From NCBI RefSeq assembly GCF_008710135.1, contig NZ_VYKK01000015.1:186001-250000 (forward strand): a DNA stretch of 64,000 nt. Direction: 5' to 3'. Made by a program: the position numbers and the translations under genes. Within the stretch, counting starts at the first letter, position 1; every line of letters begins with the position of its first letter. The notes beneath the pieces were generated by a model that saw only the letters and a list, made by a program, of their open reading frames with translations, had not been told where the DNA came from and made no database searches. Below, piece after piece: positions 34,465 to 43,490 of the stretch. This DNA comes from Paenibacillus spiritus. GTDB taxonomy: Bacteria; Bacillota; Bacilli; Paenibacillales; Paenibacillaceae.

Positions 34465-35136
34465 TCAGCGCAGACCGGCGAACCAGCTGCGGAGCGCCCA
34501 GCCCCGCTCCTGACGTTTCTTGTAGCGGGGCAGCGACCGGTAGACAGCTACCGACTCCCTGAACGACCGCTTGGCTTCTCCGGAATTGCCGAGTGTCCGG
34601 TACATCGAGCCCAGCAGGTAGTAGGACTGGCTGGAAGAGGAATGAACGGCTTGAAATTCATGAAGATAGCGCATCGATTTATCGCGGTCCGTATGGCGGA
34701 AGGCTTCGGCAAGGCGAAGATAAGGCTCGCCGTAACGGGATTTCGGGTTCAGCTCAAGACCTTGAAGGACCCGGCGTTCTCCCTCTTCCAGCCGGCCCAG
34801 CTTCAGATCGACCATACCGAGATCGACCCAGTAATCGGCGGACTGCTCATAACGGTCTTCAATGCCGGCGAGCAGCTCCCGGGCCTCGGCATACTTCTTG
34901 CGCTCGGCAAGCAGCCGGGCCAGCTCGTACCGGGAAGAAACGTCATTCGGATTCATCGAGAGCGTGCTGCGCAGCCGGGAGATTTGTCTTCCCCGCTTAA
35001 AAGGACGCACAATGCTGGGGAAGATGCCGACATAGCGGCGGTCCAGAATATAAAGAATGGCGATGAGAATCAGCAGCGCCAGAACCGGGTTGCCAACCAG
35101 ATTCCATAGAAGCACAAAACCAATGAACTTACCCAA
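34465..35136 (-). CDS. Membrane-anchored TPR protein
   Basis: About 223 aa. One membrane segment near the N-terminus (FIGFVLLWNLVGNPVLALLILIAILYILD), then TPR units: DVSSRYELARLLAERKKYAEARELLAG, ADYWVDLGMVDLKLGRLEEGERRVLQGLELNP, GEPYLRLAEAFRHTD, SQSYYLLGSMYRTLGNSGEAKRSFRESVAVYRSLP. Probably a scaffold; partner unknown. TTG 35136 with GGAGGGG upstream is preferred to the longer frame reaching 35175. Confidence 0.75.
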   Translation of the reverse strand: MGKFIGFVLLWNLVGNPVLALLILIAILYILDRRYVGIFPSIVRPFKRGRQISRLRSTLSMNPNDVSSRYELARLLAERKKYAEARELLAGIEDRYEQSADYWVDLGMVDLKLGRLEEGERRVLQGLELNPKSRYGEPYLRLAEAFRHTDRDKSMRYLHEFQAVHSSSSQSYYLLGSMYRTLGNSGEAKRSFRESVAVYRSLPRYKKRQERGWALRSWFAGLR

Positions 35137-35320
35137 TCCGACCCCTCCAGAATCAATATGCGCCCATAATACCACAAAAAAGGAAAAAGGCCGACCGGGA
35201 AAATTAAATCTAAAATTTTATAAATTTTTTCACTCAAAATTGTTTAGGACTGGAAACCTTGGGGTAAGTATGAGAAAACATTGCGTTTGACGCGCAGCCA
35301 ATCGAAGGAGGAAGGTTGAA

Positions 35321-35479
35321 GTGAGCATGACTGTACATAACCTGATGGCATTCAATCAGCAATACTTTAGACCCGTACCCCCTCTCGCTCCCAAGCGTGA
35401 GAACGCAGACGAGAAATCGCAGAGTTTTCAAGCCATCCTGAATGAAAAAATGAACGCGAACGCCTCGCTTGCCCGTTAA
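35321..35479 (+). CDS. Small unknown protein, 52 aa
   Basis: GTG 35321 (or ATG 35327): VSMTVHNLMAFNQQYFRPVP ... SFQAILNEKMNANASLAR. Excellent ribosome site AAGGAGGAAGG (35305-35315), followed directly by an intrinsic terminator, which supports a real gene. A Pro-rich middle (PVPPLAPKRE) then a short helix. I do not recognise it; the pattern loosely recalls short flagellar-operon proteins, but there is no flagellar gene nearby. Confidence 0.6.
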   Translation: MSMTVHNLMAFNQQYFRPVPPLAPKRENADEKSQSFQAILNEKMNANASLAR

Positions 35480-35503
35480 GGGGCAGGTTCGGGCCTTATA
35501 TCG

Positions 35504-35544
35504 CCAAACAAAGGGGCCGTCTCAAAAGACGGCCTCTTTGTTTG
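35504..35544. terminator. Bidirectional terminator
   Basis: CCAAACAAAG...GCCGTCT / AGACGGC...CTTTGTTTGG with a CAAA loop; A- and T-rich on both sides. Serves the 52-aa gene and the convergent 69-aa gene. Confidence 0.85.
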
Positions 35545-35546
35545 GG

Positions 35547-35756
35547 TTATTTCACTTCGAAGAACTCGCAGCTTCGCCGCGAATAATAAGTCAGGTCGCT
35601 GACGCGGTTCTGAATGATAATGTCGGAGTCGGTAAAACGGACGACGGTACCTCCGGAGAGAACGAGATGGTCGTTCTCGAAGACCCGGACGGGCAGCCGG
35701 CGGTCCATCGCTTCCTGGAAGTCGCTGTCGTTCAGCAGCGGACGGTTAATGGGCAT
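35547..35756 (-). CDS. Small conserved-looking protein, 69 aa
   Basis: MPINRPLLNDSDFQEAMDRR, then LPVRVFENDHLVLSGGTVVRFTDSDIIIQNRVSDLTYYSRRSCEFFEVK. Beta-rich, compact, soluble, one Cys. AAAAGGAGCAACC upstream gives a good start, and a terminator follows. I do not recognise the family; it recalls small SH3/Sm-like folds only in strand pattern. Confidence 0.65.
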   Translation of the reverse strand: MPINRPLLNDSDFQEAMDRRLPVRVFENDHLVLSGGTVVRFTDSDIIIQNRVSDLTYYSRRSCEFFEVK

Positions 35757-35970
35757 GGAACGGTTGCTCCTTTTCTGATAAGAATAGTACCAGTATACAC
35801 CGGAAATATTTCCACCCCAAATCGGAAGTTTGCCTCGTCGGCGGACTTCCGGTTTTGCTCTAGACTGGAGAAGGAGGACTGGCTCCGCCGAACCCGGCTG
35901 CTGCGCGTGAAGGCTCGCCTTCCAAGGGGCAGCCGCAGGACCGGATGCCCGCCGCAGGAATCCGGCTTTC

Positions 35971-36000
35971 TTGCGGCGAATAGATTAACCGGGATAGAAT
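35971..36000 (+). promoter_or_regulatory. Possible promoter of the histidine kinase operon
   Basis: TTGCGG (35971-35976), 18-nt spacer, TAGAAT (35995-36000). The 277-bp gap also has a hairpin at 35823-35856 (CGGAAGT/ACTTCCG then GTTTTG) with no obvious gene upstream on this strand. Confidence 0.4.
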
Positions 36001-36033
36001 AGAACGCTTACAATACCGGAAGGGAGACGGGGA

Positions 36034-37764
36034 ATGAAGCTTCGCCGCAAAATTCTGTTCGCCATTATTCTGCTGGTCTTCATTCCCGTCATTCTTATGG
36101 GAACGGTGACGTATATCAGCTTCTCGAACGCCATGGAGAGCAAATCGAGCAATTTCTACTGGATCTCGCTGCAGGAAACGGACCGCAAGCTGGGGTTCGC
36201 TCTGGGCGAGATTTCGTATGTAACGAATTCCGCGATCCTGCAGACACCCATTCAGCAGGCGCTGAAGCAGCCGGGTTATGTACTCACCTACGACCGGAAG
36301 CAGGATATCAACAATCTGCTGATCAATCATGCCATGGTCAGCTCGTTCAGCCTGTTCGGCAAGGACCGGACGATCTATCAATACAACAATGCTTCGTTGT
36401 CCTTTGCCGATCTGAAGAAGCAGCCCTGGTATGAGGCCATGATTCGGGCGGAGGGCCGCCCGGTCTGGTCGGGACCCGGGGAGAACGGTTCGGCGGCATC
36501 CGGGCAATCTGTTCTGATTCAGGCGCGGGTCGTCAAGGATTACTACTCGCTGGAGGATATCGGTTATCTGGTCGTCTATGTCAAGCCTGAGCTGCTGGAT
36601 CAGATCATGTGGGAGGCTGCGACCCTCAAGAAAGGCGATATTCTGCTTGTGAACCGCCAGGGCAATATCGTCTTCAGCAAGTCGGGTGAACATTTGGGGG
36701 AGCAGACCGCTTTTCCGTTCCTGCAGAGTGGATATAAGCGGGAGAAGGATCATTATATCGACCGTTACCAGAACGAACGATCCCTGATTACTTATCTGCC
36801 GTCCGAGAATGCCGACTGGTACCTGACCGCCATCACTCCGATGAACCTGATTACGGCGGAGACGGCGCCGATCCGCAATATCGCCATTGCGCTCAGCCTG
36901 ATCTCGCTGCTGTCGGCCTTTCTGTTCGACCACTATTTCGTGAGGAAGCTGATCGCGAGCATCAGCGGCGCAGTGGCGGGCATGAAGCGGGTGAAGCAGG
37001 GAATCTTTCTGCCGATAGCGAGACCGGAGCCCGCGAACGACGAGAGCGATCATCTGATCGACGGCTTCAACCGGATGAGCGACCAAATTCAGAGCCTGCT
37101 GCAGCAGGTGGAAGCCGAGCAGCTTCGGAAGAAAGAAGCGGAGATGCAGGCGCTGATGGCCCAGATTAATCCGCATTTCATCTATAACTCTCTGGAATCC
37201 ATCAATTCAATGGCGGTTCTGCACGGCAATCGGGATATCAGCCGGATGGTCGTTTCGCTCGGCAAGCTGCTGCGCATCAGCATCAGCCAGAACCAGGAAC
37301 TCATCCCGCTCGGCATGGAGATGGAGCATGTCCGGCATTACCTGGATATTCAGAAATTCCGGTTCGAGGACAAGTTCTCCTACTCCATCGCGGTAGAACC
37401 GGAACTGAAGACGTATATGACCCAGAAGCTGATCGTGCAGCCGATCGTCGAGAACGCGCTGTATCATGCCATTGAGCCGATGGAATCGCCCGGCACGATC
37501 GACATCTCCATTCGGCAGGCCCCGGGCGGGGATCTGCTTATCCTGATCGCCGACAACGGCCCGGGATTCGATCTCTCCGCACTGTCCGAGGTCTGGGAGA
37601 AAGACAAGAGCGGGCAGAAGAAGTACAATGACCGCGGCGTAGGCCTGAGAAATGTCCATGACCGGCTGAACCTGCGTTTTGGCCCGGTCTACGGCATTAT
37701 GATCTGCTCGTCGCCGGGCTGCGGTTCGGTGATTCGGCTGCGAATTCCCTGCGTTCTTCCCTAA
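36034..37764 (+). CDS. YesM-type sensor histidine kinase
   Basis: 576 aa. TM1 ~7-28 (ILFAIILLVFIPVILMGTVTY), extracellular sensor ~30-285 of dCache type (FSLFGKDRTIYQYNN, EDIGYLVVYVKPELLDQIMW), TM2 ~290-308, HAMP, His_kinase domain with ALMAQINPHFIYNSLESINSM (phospho-acceptor His), and HATPase_c with IVQPIVENALYHAIE, ADNGPGF and GVGLRNVHDRL. Paired with the YesN-type regulator after one gene. Ribosome site GGAAGGGAGACGGGG. Such pairs usually control carbohydrate uptake. Confidence 0.92.
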   Translation: MKLRRKILFAIILLVFIPVILMGTVTYISFSNAMESKSSNFYWISLQETDRKLGFALGEISYVTNSAILQTPIQQALKQPGYVLTYDRKQDINNLLINHAMVSSFSLFGKDRTIYQYNNASLSFADLKKQPWYEAMIRAEGRPVWSGPGENGSAASGQSVLIQARVVKDYYSLEDIGYLVVYVKPELLDQIMWEAATLKKGDILLVNRQGNIVFSKSGEHLGEQTAFPFLQSGYKREKDHYIDRYQNERSLITYLPSENADWYLTAITPMNLITAETAPIRNIAIALSLISLLSAFLFDHYFVRKLIASISGAVAGMKRVKQGIFLPIARPEPANDESDHLIDGFNRMSDQIQSLLQQVEAEQLRKKEAEMQALMAQINPHFIYNSLESINSMAVLHGNRDISRMVVSLGKLLRISISQNQELIPLGMEMEHVRHYLDIQKFRFEDKFSYSIAVEPELKTYMTQKLIVQPIVENALYHAIEPMESPGTIDISIRQAPGGDLLILIADNGPGFDLSALSEVWEKDKSGQKKYNDRGVGLRNVHDRLNLRFGPVYGIMICSSPGCGSVIRLRIPCVLP

Positions 37765-37798
37765 GCGGCCGAATATGAACAAGGAAGGAGGCTAGGGT

Positions 37799-39145
37799 AT
37801 GAAATGGTTGTCAAAGTGGGGATGGCTCGCGGCCTATGCGGTGCTGATGACCGGAGCGGTCCTGGTGATTGTCCGGGGGGAGTCGGCGCCTGCCGAGCCC
37901 AATCCGCCGGACAAAATCACGCTGAGTTTCCGTCATTTCTGGGTGAAGGAACATGACCGGTCTCTGCTTGAAATCTTTGAGCAGACCGTCGAATCATTTC
38001 AAATGAGCCACCCCAATATCAAGATCAGTGTCGAAGGCATCGACCAGACCACACACCGGGAGCAGCGGCTCAAGGGAGAGATGGTCACGGGCACGCCTCC
38101 CGATATGTTCGTGCTCTTCGGGGGGGCCGAGATCGAACCTTATGTCCGCTCGAACCGGCTTGCGGATCTTACCGGCTTTCTGCGGGAGAACGGCCTGGAG
38201 CACCAGTTCAAGGACCTGCAGCTCTGGACGTTCGGCGGGCATGTCTACGGGCTGCCGATTGAAGGCAATGCCGAGCCGCTCTACTATAATCAGGCGCTGT
38301 TCAAGCTGCTCGGCATTGCGCCGCCGCAGACGCTGGCGCAGCTCGACGAGGCGATTGTGCGCCTCAAGGCGGCCGGATATATTCCGTTCGCCCTCGGCAA
38401 CGAGGACAGATGGCCTGCCGGCATTTTTGCCCATTATCTGCTCGACCGTTACGCAGGACCCGAACCGATTCGGGGGATTGCCGCAGGCGTGCAGGGGGCT
38501 TCCTTCCGCAATGATGCCTATCAGTCGGCTTATGCGCATCTGGAGCGGTGGATTCGGGAAGGCGCCTTCAGCCCGGATGCGAATGCGCTCTCTACGGAAG
38601 GAGCCGTCCGCCAGTTCACGAGCGGGCAGGCGGCCATGTACCTGAACGGGAATTGGGACATCAATCTGTTCGGCGGAACGGGTGCGGCGGAGAACTTCGG
38701 GGAGCAGGTCGGAGTTCTGCCTTTTCCGGCTCTGCATGAGGGCGGAGAGCGATCCGTAGCCGGCGGCTATACGATCGGGATAGGATTGTCCTCGAACTTG
38801 TCGGGCGCCAAGCTTGAGGCGGCGCTGGATTTCATGAAGGCTTTCTACACAGAGGAAGTCCAGAACCGGATCGTCTACGAAGGACGGCGCATCCCCTCTA
38901 TGGAGGTAGCGTTCGATCCCGATCAGACCGGACCGGTCTTCGCGCAGGTGGCGCGTATGCTGGCCGATAGCCCGGACAGCTTTGTGCCGTATGACAATAT
39001 GCTGTCGCCCGAGGTGAAGAAAGCCTTCCTGAACGGCCTGGGGGGGATGCTGGACGGGACGGAGAATGCAAGACAGGCGCTGGAGGAGACCGAGCAGGCT
39101 TCGGTGCGGTACTGGCAGCTGATACGAAGCTCGGGAATGCCATAA
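37799..39145 (+). CDS. Extracellular solute-binding protein, membrane-anchored
   Basis: 448 aa, family-1 sugar-binding protein fold: ITLSFRHFWVKEHDRSLLEIFEQTVESFQMSHPNIKI, EMVTGTPPDMFVLFGG, VYGLPIEGNAEPLYYNQALFKLLGIAPPQTL, FTSGQAAMYLNGNWDINLF, SVAGGYTIGIG. N-terminus WGWLAAYAVLMTGAVLVIV has no cysteine, so it is not a lipoprotein; it is either cleaved or stays as a signal anchor. Lies between kinase and response regulator, 34 nt after the first; TAATG overlap with the open frame of the second. No permease gene adjoins, so a ligand-presenting sensor role is possible. Confidence 0.88.
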   Translation: MKWLSKWGWLAAYAVLMTGAVLVIVRGESAPAEPNPPDKITLSFRHFWVKEHDRSLLEIFEQTVESFQMSHPNIKISVEGIDQTTHREQRLKGEMVTGTPPDMFVLFGGAEIEPYVRSNRLADLTGFLRENGLEHQFKDLQLWTFGGHVYGLPIEGNAEPLYYNQALFKLLGIAPPQTLAQLDEAIVRLKAAGYIPFALGNEDRWPAGIFAHYLLDRYAGPEPIRGIAAGVQGASFRNDAYQSAYAHLERWIREGAFSPDANALSTEGAVRQFTSGQAAMYLNGNWDINLFGGTGAAENFGEQVGVLPFPALHEGGERSVAGGYTIGIGLSSNLSGAKLEAALDFMKAFYTEEVQNRIVYEGRRIPSMEVAFDPDQTGPVFAQVARMLADSPDSFVPYDNMLSPEVKKAFLNGLGGMLDGTENARQALEETEQASVRYWQLIRSSGMP

Positions 39146-39162
39146 TGGAGGAGGGAACAGTG

Positions 39163-40761
39163 ATGAGAACGCCCGTGGAACGCGGAACGGAACGGTATAA
39201 AGCGCTGCTCGTAGACGATGAGCCCATCATTCTGCGGAGCCTGAGGGCCGCCATTCCGTGGGAGGAGCTGCGAATCGGAATTGTCGGCGAGGCCAGGAAT
39301 GGCGAGGCTGCACTGAAGCTGATTGAAGAGACGGCGCCCGATATTGTCATCAGCGACATCCGGATGCCCGGAATCGACGGGCTGTCGCTGATGCGCGATG
39401 TACTGAGCGCGAACGACCGCCTGCTGTTTATCTTTATCAGCGGATACGGCGAATTTGAATATGCCCGCGAAGCGCTGCGGATGGGGGCGTTCGATTATCT
39501 GCTGAAGCCGATCGATCACGACGAGCTCGAAGTCATGCTGGAGAGAGCGGTGGAGAAGCTGGATACCCGGCGCGAGAACGATCAGCTGCTGCACTCCGCC
39601 CGGGCGCTCTCGGAGCTGGCGCGGGAGCGGCTGTTCGCCGGACTGATCGAAGGCCGTGACGGACCGCTGCAGCAATTGAAATGGCTGGAGCGCGGCGAAC
39701 TGGAGGACAGCTATTTCCTGATCGCCGTTCAACTGGACGGCTATGCCGGCTTGGGCAGCGCATGGACGGACGAAGAAAAACGTCTGTGGCTGTTCGCCAT
39801 CCGCAACATTCTGGAGGAATGGTCAACGGGCTGGCGGGGCTTGGCCCTGTTCCCCTACCACGGAGGAGAATGGGTGCTGCTGTTCCCCGGAGCCAATCCG
39901 GGTACCCGCGAAGAGGTGGCGGCGGACCTGATCGAGACCATCCGCCGGTATGCCAAGCTGAGCTGCTCGGCGGGCATCAGCCGGGAGCATGCCGGGCTCG
40001 GACAGCTGTCCACCGCTTACGCCGAAGCATCCAAGGCGCTGGTCCGCCGGTTCTACGACGGTCCCGGACGCGTCTATGCTCCGGTGGAAGAGCGCGGAGC
40101 AGCGGGATCGGCCGCTTACCCGATGGATGCGGAGCGGGAGCTTGCGGAGAGTGTCCGCCAGCTGGACGCCGCACGGCTCCGGAACGGGCTGAACCGGTTC
40201 CGGGAGGCGCTGTCGGCCGCTTCGGCAACCCGCGAACAGGCGGAACGCCATTTGACGGAGCTGCTGGTGGTGCTCTACCGGGGGCTGGAAGAATGGACCG
40301 GCTCTTCCCCGGGGTCTCCGGATGTGCTGCTGGACAGACTTCGCAGGCTGGGGACGCTGGATGAAATGATGGCCGAAGCGGCGGCGGAGCTGACGGCGGC
40401 GATTGCGTCGGCCGTCCATACTGTGCCGAAGGACGATCCCCGCAGCATCGCCGACAAGGTGCGGCGGTTCATCGAATCGAGCTACAGCAAGGAGATCGGC
40501 GTGGAAGAAGCCGCAGAGGTAGCGGGCTTGTCCGTCAGCCATTTCTGCACGCTGTTCAAGAATACGACCGGTTATACGTTCTTGGAGTATCTGACCCACT
40601 GCCGGATCGAGAAAGCCAAATATCTCCTTACGAGCAGCGAAGTAAAGGTATACCGGATTGCTCCGCTTGTCGGCTATCAGGACCCGCGCTATTTTGCCCA
40701 GGTGTTCAAGAAGGCTACTGGAAAGACGCCGACGGAATACCGCGAGGCCGGAACTTCCTGA
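39163..40761 (+). CDS. YesN-type response regulator, AraC output
   Basis: About 532 aa. Receiver ~12-130: KALLVDDEPIILRSL, phospho-Asp in DIVISDIRMPGIDGLSLM, FISGYGEFEYAREALRMGAFDYLLKPI. Middle helical region unlike other families. C-terminal AraC HTH ~430-530: YSKEIGVEEAAEVAGLSVSHFCTLFKNTTGYTFLEYLTHCRIEKAKYLL and VGYQDPRYFAQVFKKATGKTPTEYR. ATG 39163 sits 7 nt after GGAGGAGGG; ATG 39145, overlapping the previous stop, lacks spacing. Partner of the kinase at 36.0 kb. Followed by a short degenerate 9-bp repeat and a terminator. Confidence 0.92.
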   Translation: MRTPVERGTERYKALLVDDEPIILRSLRAAIPWEELRIGIVGEARNGEAALKLIEETAPDIVISDIRMPGIDGLSLMRDVLSANDRLLFIFISGYGEFEYAREALRMGAFDYLLKPIDHDELEVMLERAVEKLDTRRENDQLLHSARALSELARERLFAGLIEGRDGPLQQLKWLERGELEDSYFLIAVQLDGYAGLGSAWTDEEKRLWLFAIRNILEEWSTGWRGLALFPYHGGEWVLLFPGANPGTREEVAADLIETIRRYAKLSCSAGISREHAGLGQLSTAYAEASKALVRRFYDGPGRVYAPVEERGAAGSAAYPMDAERELAESVRQLDAARLRNGLNRFREALSAASATREQAERHLTELLVVLYRGLEEWTGSSPGSPDVLLDRLRRLGTLDEMMAEAAAELTAAIASAVHTVPKDDPRSIADKVRRFIESSYSKEIGVEEAAEVAGLSVSHFCTLFKNTTGYTFLEYLTHCRIEKAKYLLTSSEVKVYRIAPLVGYQDPRYFAQVFKKATGKTPTEYREAGTS

Positions 40762-40806
40762 ATGAACTGAACGGCCTGAACGAGCTGAATGAACTGAACG
40801 AACCCC
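40762..40806 (+). repeat. Degenerate 9-bp tandem repeat after the response regulator
   Basis: Five 9-bp units of AATGAACTG-type (AATGAACTG, AACGGCCTG, AACGAGCTG, AATGAACTG, AACGAACCC) starting at the response-regulator stop. In the +1-shifted frame they read NELNGLNELNELNEP, so this could be coding debris or a slippage product. Confidence 0.55.
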
Positions 40807-40811
40807 AAAAT

Positions 40812-40850
40812 AAAAGAACAAAGCCCTGATGAGCGGGACTTTGTTCTTTT
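40812..40850. terminator. Terminator after the response regulator
   Basis: AAAAGAACAAAG / CTTTGTTCTTTT with a GC-containing loop, A- and T-tracts; may also end the convergent thi operon. Confidence 0.8.
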
Positions 40851-40919
40851 TGTTCATTCCTTAAGGACGAAATTAAGCCGCTTCAGCCTAGCCGCCATGA
40901 CCGCTCCGCAGGGCCTCCA

Positions 40920-41663
40920 TCAGCGGCCACCGCCGTACAGGCGGGCTAACTCGGCCGCGGCCCGCCGGGGATTCTCCGCCGCAGCGATGGCGGAGATGAC
41001 GGCCAGTCCGTCCGCTCCGGCTGCAAGCGCGGGGGCGGCATTGCCCGCCGTCAGTCCGCCGATGGCGGCCATCGGGAGGTCCGGCTCATACCGCCGCAGC
41101 GCGGACAGAAGCCCGGGGCCGCAGGCGGGCTTCGCGTCGGGCTTCGATCCGGTGGGGTAGATCGGCCCGACGCCGATATAATCGGCCCCGTCGGCGGCAG
41201 CCCGGCGGGCCTCTTCCGGCGTGTGCGCAGACACGCCGAGGATCGCGGCGGGACCGAGCCGCTGCCGCAGCCCGGCGGCAGGAGCATCCTCTTGGCCGAC
41301 GTGGACGCCGTCGGCACCGACAGCGAGCGCGAGTTCGACGTCGTCGTCGACCAGGAACGGCACGCCGCTCGCCCGGCAGATCGCCCGCAGCTCGCGGGCG
41401 AGCCGGAGAAGGGGCGGCCCGGTGAGGGCGCCCGCTCCTTTTTCCCGGAACTGGAACAGGGTGACGCCGCCGGCGATCGCTTCCCGAAGGACGTCTGCGG
41501 GCGGACGGCCCCGGGTATCGGCGCTGCCCATAATGAAGTAGACGCGAAGAAGCGGAGCGATCTTACCCCTGCTCCAGCGGCGGGCGAGTTCCCCGGAGGC
41601 CCGGAGTTCTGCCGCCTCCAGGCTGTCCGGACTGGTGAAGAAGCGTTCGGAGAACTCAGACAT
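40920..41663 (-). CDS. thiE: Thiamine-phosphate synthase ThiE
   Basis: 247 aa. Joins HMP-pyrophosphate and thiazole-phosphate to thiamine phosphate. ThiE core from about residue 40: RVYFIMGSAD, GGVTLFQFREKGAGAL, PFLVDDDVELALAVGADGVHVGQED, ILGVSAHTPEEARRAAADGADYIGVGPIYPTGSKPDA, MAAIGGLTAGNAAPALAAGADGLAVISAI. N-terminal ~38 residues are an extension beyond the usual ~215 aa. Start overlaps thiD by 8 nt. Last gene of the operon. Confidence 0.93.
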   Translation of the reverse strand: MSEFSERFFTSPDSLEAAELRASGELARRWSRGKIAPLLRVYFIMGSADTRGRPPADVLREAIAGGVTLFQFREKGAGALTGPPLLRLARELRAICRASGVPFLVDDDVELALAVGADGVHVGQEDAPAAGLRQRLGPAAILGVSAHTPEEARRAAADGADYIGVGPIYPTGSKPDAKPACGPGLLSALRRYEPDLPMAAIGGLTAGNAAPALAAGADGLAVISAIAAAENPRRAAAELARLYGGGR

Positions 41664-42579
41664 GCTCTCCGCTCTCCCTTCGGGCCATTCGGCGCTTGTA
41701 GGCAAAATGATTGGTCGGCCCGTGTCCGCTCCCAAGGCCGAGCCCGTCTTCGATCGCCGCCTGCACGAACGCCTTGGCGGCCGCTGCGGCCTCCGGGACC
41801 GAAGCGCCTCGCGCCAGTTCGGCGGCGAGGGCGGCCGAGAAGGTGCAGCCGGTGCCATGCGTATGCCGGGTGGCAATCCGAGGGCTCTCCAGCCGGAGGA
41901 ACCCGCTGCCGTCATAGACGAGATCGACCGCCCGGTCTCGGTCTTCCTCGGCGTGTCCGCCTTTCAGAATGACGAACCGGCTCCCGAGGGAGTGAATGGC
42001 GGCCGCGGCCCGCTCCCGGTCGGCGAAGCTGCGAATCGGGAAGCCGGCGAGCAGCTCGGCCTCCGGGACATTCGGCGTCACGGCCAGCGCAAGCGGCAGA
42101 AGCTGCCGCCTCAGCGCTTCCAGAGCCTCTTCGCGCAGCAGGCGTGCGCCGCCCTTGGCCGTGATGACCGGATCAACGACGAGCTTCTTCCATCCGTACC
42201 GGACAGCCCGTTCGGCGACCGTCTCGATAACCTCTCCGCTGAACAGCATTCCGGTCTTGACGGCGTCCGGAGGGAGGTCGGCAGCGACCGAATCCATCTG
42301 CATGCCGACCTGTTCCGCCGCTACCGGAAGCACGCCCTGAACGCCGAGCGTATTCTGGGCGGTAATGGCGGTCAGCGCGGACGTTCCGTAGACACCGAGC
42401 TCCTGGAACGTCTTGAGGTCGGCCTGGATGCCGGCTCCGCCGCCGCTGTCCGATCCGGCTATGGTGAGAGCGACCGGGACCGAGCAGGCATCGGCTATTG
42501 ATCCGCCGGAGCCGAGGGCACCGCCTAGAGGCAGGCCGCTCTGCATCTCCCGGCATTCATGGTGACCAGCCCAGTTCAT
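41656..42579 (-). CDS. thiD: Hydroxymethylpyrimidine kinase ThiD
   Basis: 307 aa. Phosphorylates HMP to [110 protein letters not shown]. The first ~30 residues (to CSVP) are extra; a later start such as Met12 with GGGAG is possible, but ATG 42579 forms an ATGA overlap with thiM. Confidence 0.94.
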   Translation of the reverse strand: MNWAGHHECREMQSGLPLGGALGSGGSIADACSVPVALTIAGSDSGGGAGIQADLKTFQELGVYGTSALTAITAQNTLGVQGVLPVAAEQVGMQMDSVAADLPPDAVKTGMLFSGEVIETVAERAVRYGWKKLVVDPVITAKGGARLLREEALEALRRQLLPLALAVTPNVPEAELLAGFPIRSFADRERAAAAIHSLGSRFVILKGGHAEEDRDRAVDLVYDGSGFLRLESPRIATRHTHGTGCTFSAALAAELARGASVPEAAAAAKAFVQAAIEDGLGLGSGHGPTNHFAYKRRMARRESGEHV

Positions 42580-43391
42580 GGCGTCACCCGGTTCACCTGC
42601 TCGCGCTCGCGGATGAGCGCCAGCTCCCCGATGCTGCCGGATTGCAGGGTGGACAGCCGGTTCAGAAATTCAATCTGGAAGCTGCCCGGCCCCAGATCGG
42701 CCGCCGCCTCGGCGGCGAGGGAAGCGGCGGAGCCGTAGAAGGCCGCAGCCTCTGCGGCCGCCTCCAGGACGCCGCCTCCGGCAACAGCCGCGAAGGCGCC
42801 GATGACGGCGCTCAGCAGACAGCCCGTGCCGGTTACGCGGGTGAGCAGCGGATGACCGCTCCGGACAAGGAGCGTTCGCTTGCCGTCCGTTACAACATCC
42901 TCCCGCCCGGTCGCAATAACGACACAGCCGTAGAGGCGGGCAGCGCGTTCAGCGGCCGGAACGATGTCTCCCGCACTCTCTCCGGCATCCACTCCCTTGC
43001 TGGCCCAGGCTTCTCCGGCGAGATTCGCAATCTCTGCCGCATTGCCGCGGATGGCCGCAAGCTTAAGACTGCGGGCCAGCAGGGAAGCCGATTCGGTCCG
43101 GTAGGCCGTGGCGCCCGCACCTACAGGATCAAGCACGACCGGAACGCCGCTCCGGTTCGCGGACTGGCCGGCGCGCAGCATGGCTTCCAGCGAGAGCTCG
43201 TCCAGCGTGCCCATATTGAGTACGACGGCCCCCGCCATCGCGGCGGCTTCCTCGACTTCGGGCAGGCCGGCAGCCATGAAAGGGGAAGCGCCGATAGCGA
43301 GCAGGCCGTTCGCGCTGAAATTGGCGACAACAATATTCGTGATGTTGTGGACAAGCGGATTGACTTGTCGAACTTGATCCAGGTAAGACAT
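42576..43391 (-). CDS. thiM: Hydroxyethylthiazole kinase ThiM
   Basis: 271 aa. Salvages thiazole alcohol. [100 protein letters not shown]. Excellent ribosome site AAGGAGG before ATG. 99 nt after thiY, same direction. With thiD and thiE it forms a salvage rather than de novo route; thiC, thiG and related genes are not in the window. Confidence 0.95.
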   Translation of the reverse strand: MSYLDQVRQVNPLVHNITNIVVANFSANGLLAIGASPFMAAGLPEVEEAAAMAGAVVLNMGTLDELSLEAMLRAGQSANRSGVPVVLDPVGAGATAYRTESASLLARSLKLAAIRGNAAEIANLAGEAWASKGVDAGESAGDIVPAAERAARLYGCVVIATGREDVVTDGKRTLLVRSGHPLLTRVTGTGCLLSAVIGAFAAVAGGGVLEAAAEAAAFYGSAASLAAEAAADLGPGSFQIEFLNRLSTLQSGSIGELALIREREQVNRVTP

Positions 43392-43490
43392 GGGAAATCC
43401 TCCTTGTGAATAAGTTGAGAACCTGTTTGCGTTGCAAGAGCGTAATTCTGCCGCAGAGCGAGAAGCGAGAGGGTACAGAGAAGGGCAGGC

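Noticed and set aside
35823..35856. Terminator at CGGAAGT/ACTTCCG
   Set aside because: Possible hairpin with GTTTTG, but no plus-strand gene directly upstream to end; listed only with the promoter region.
35469..36002. 177-aa plus-strand frame before the histidine kinase
   Set aside because: Overlaps a bidirectional terminator and the opposite 69-aa gene; no start signal.
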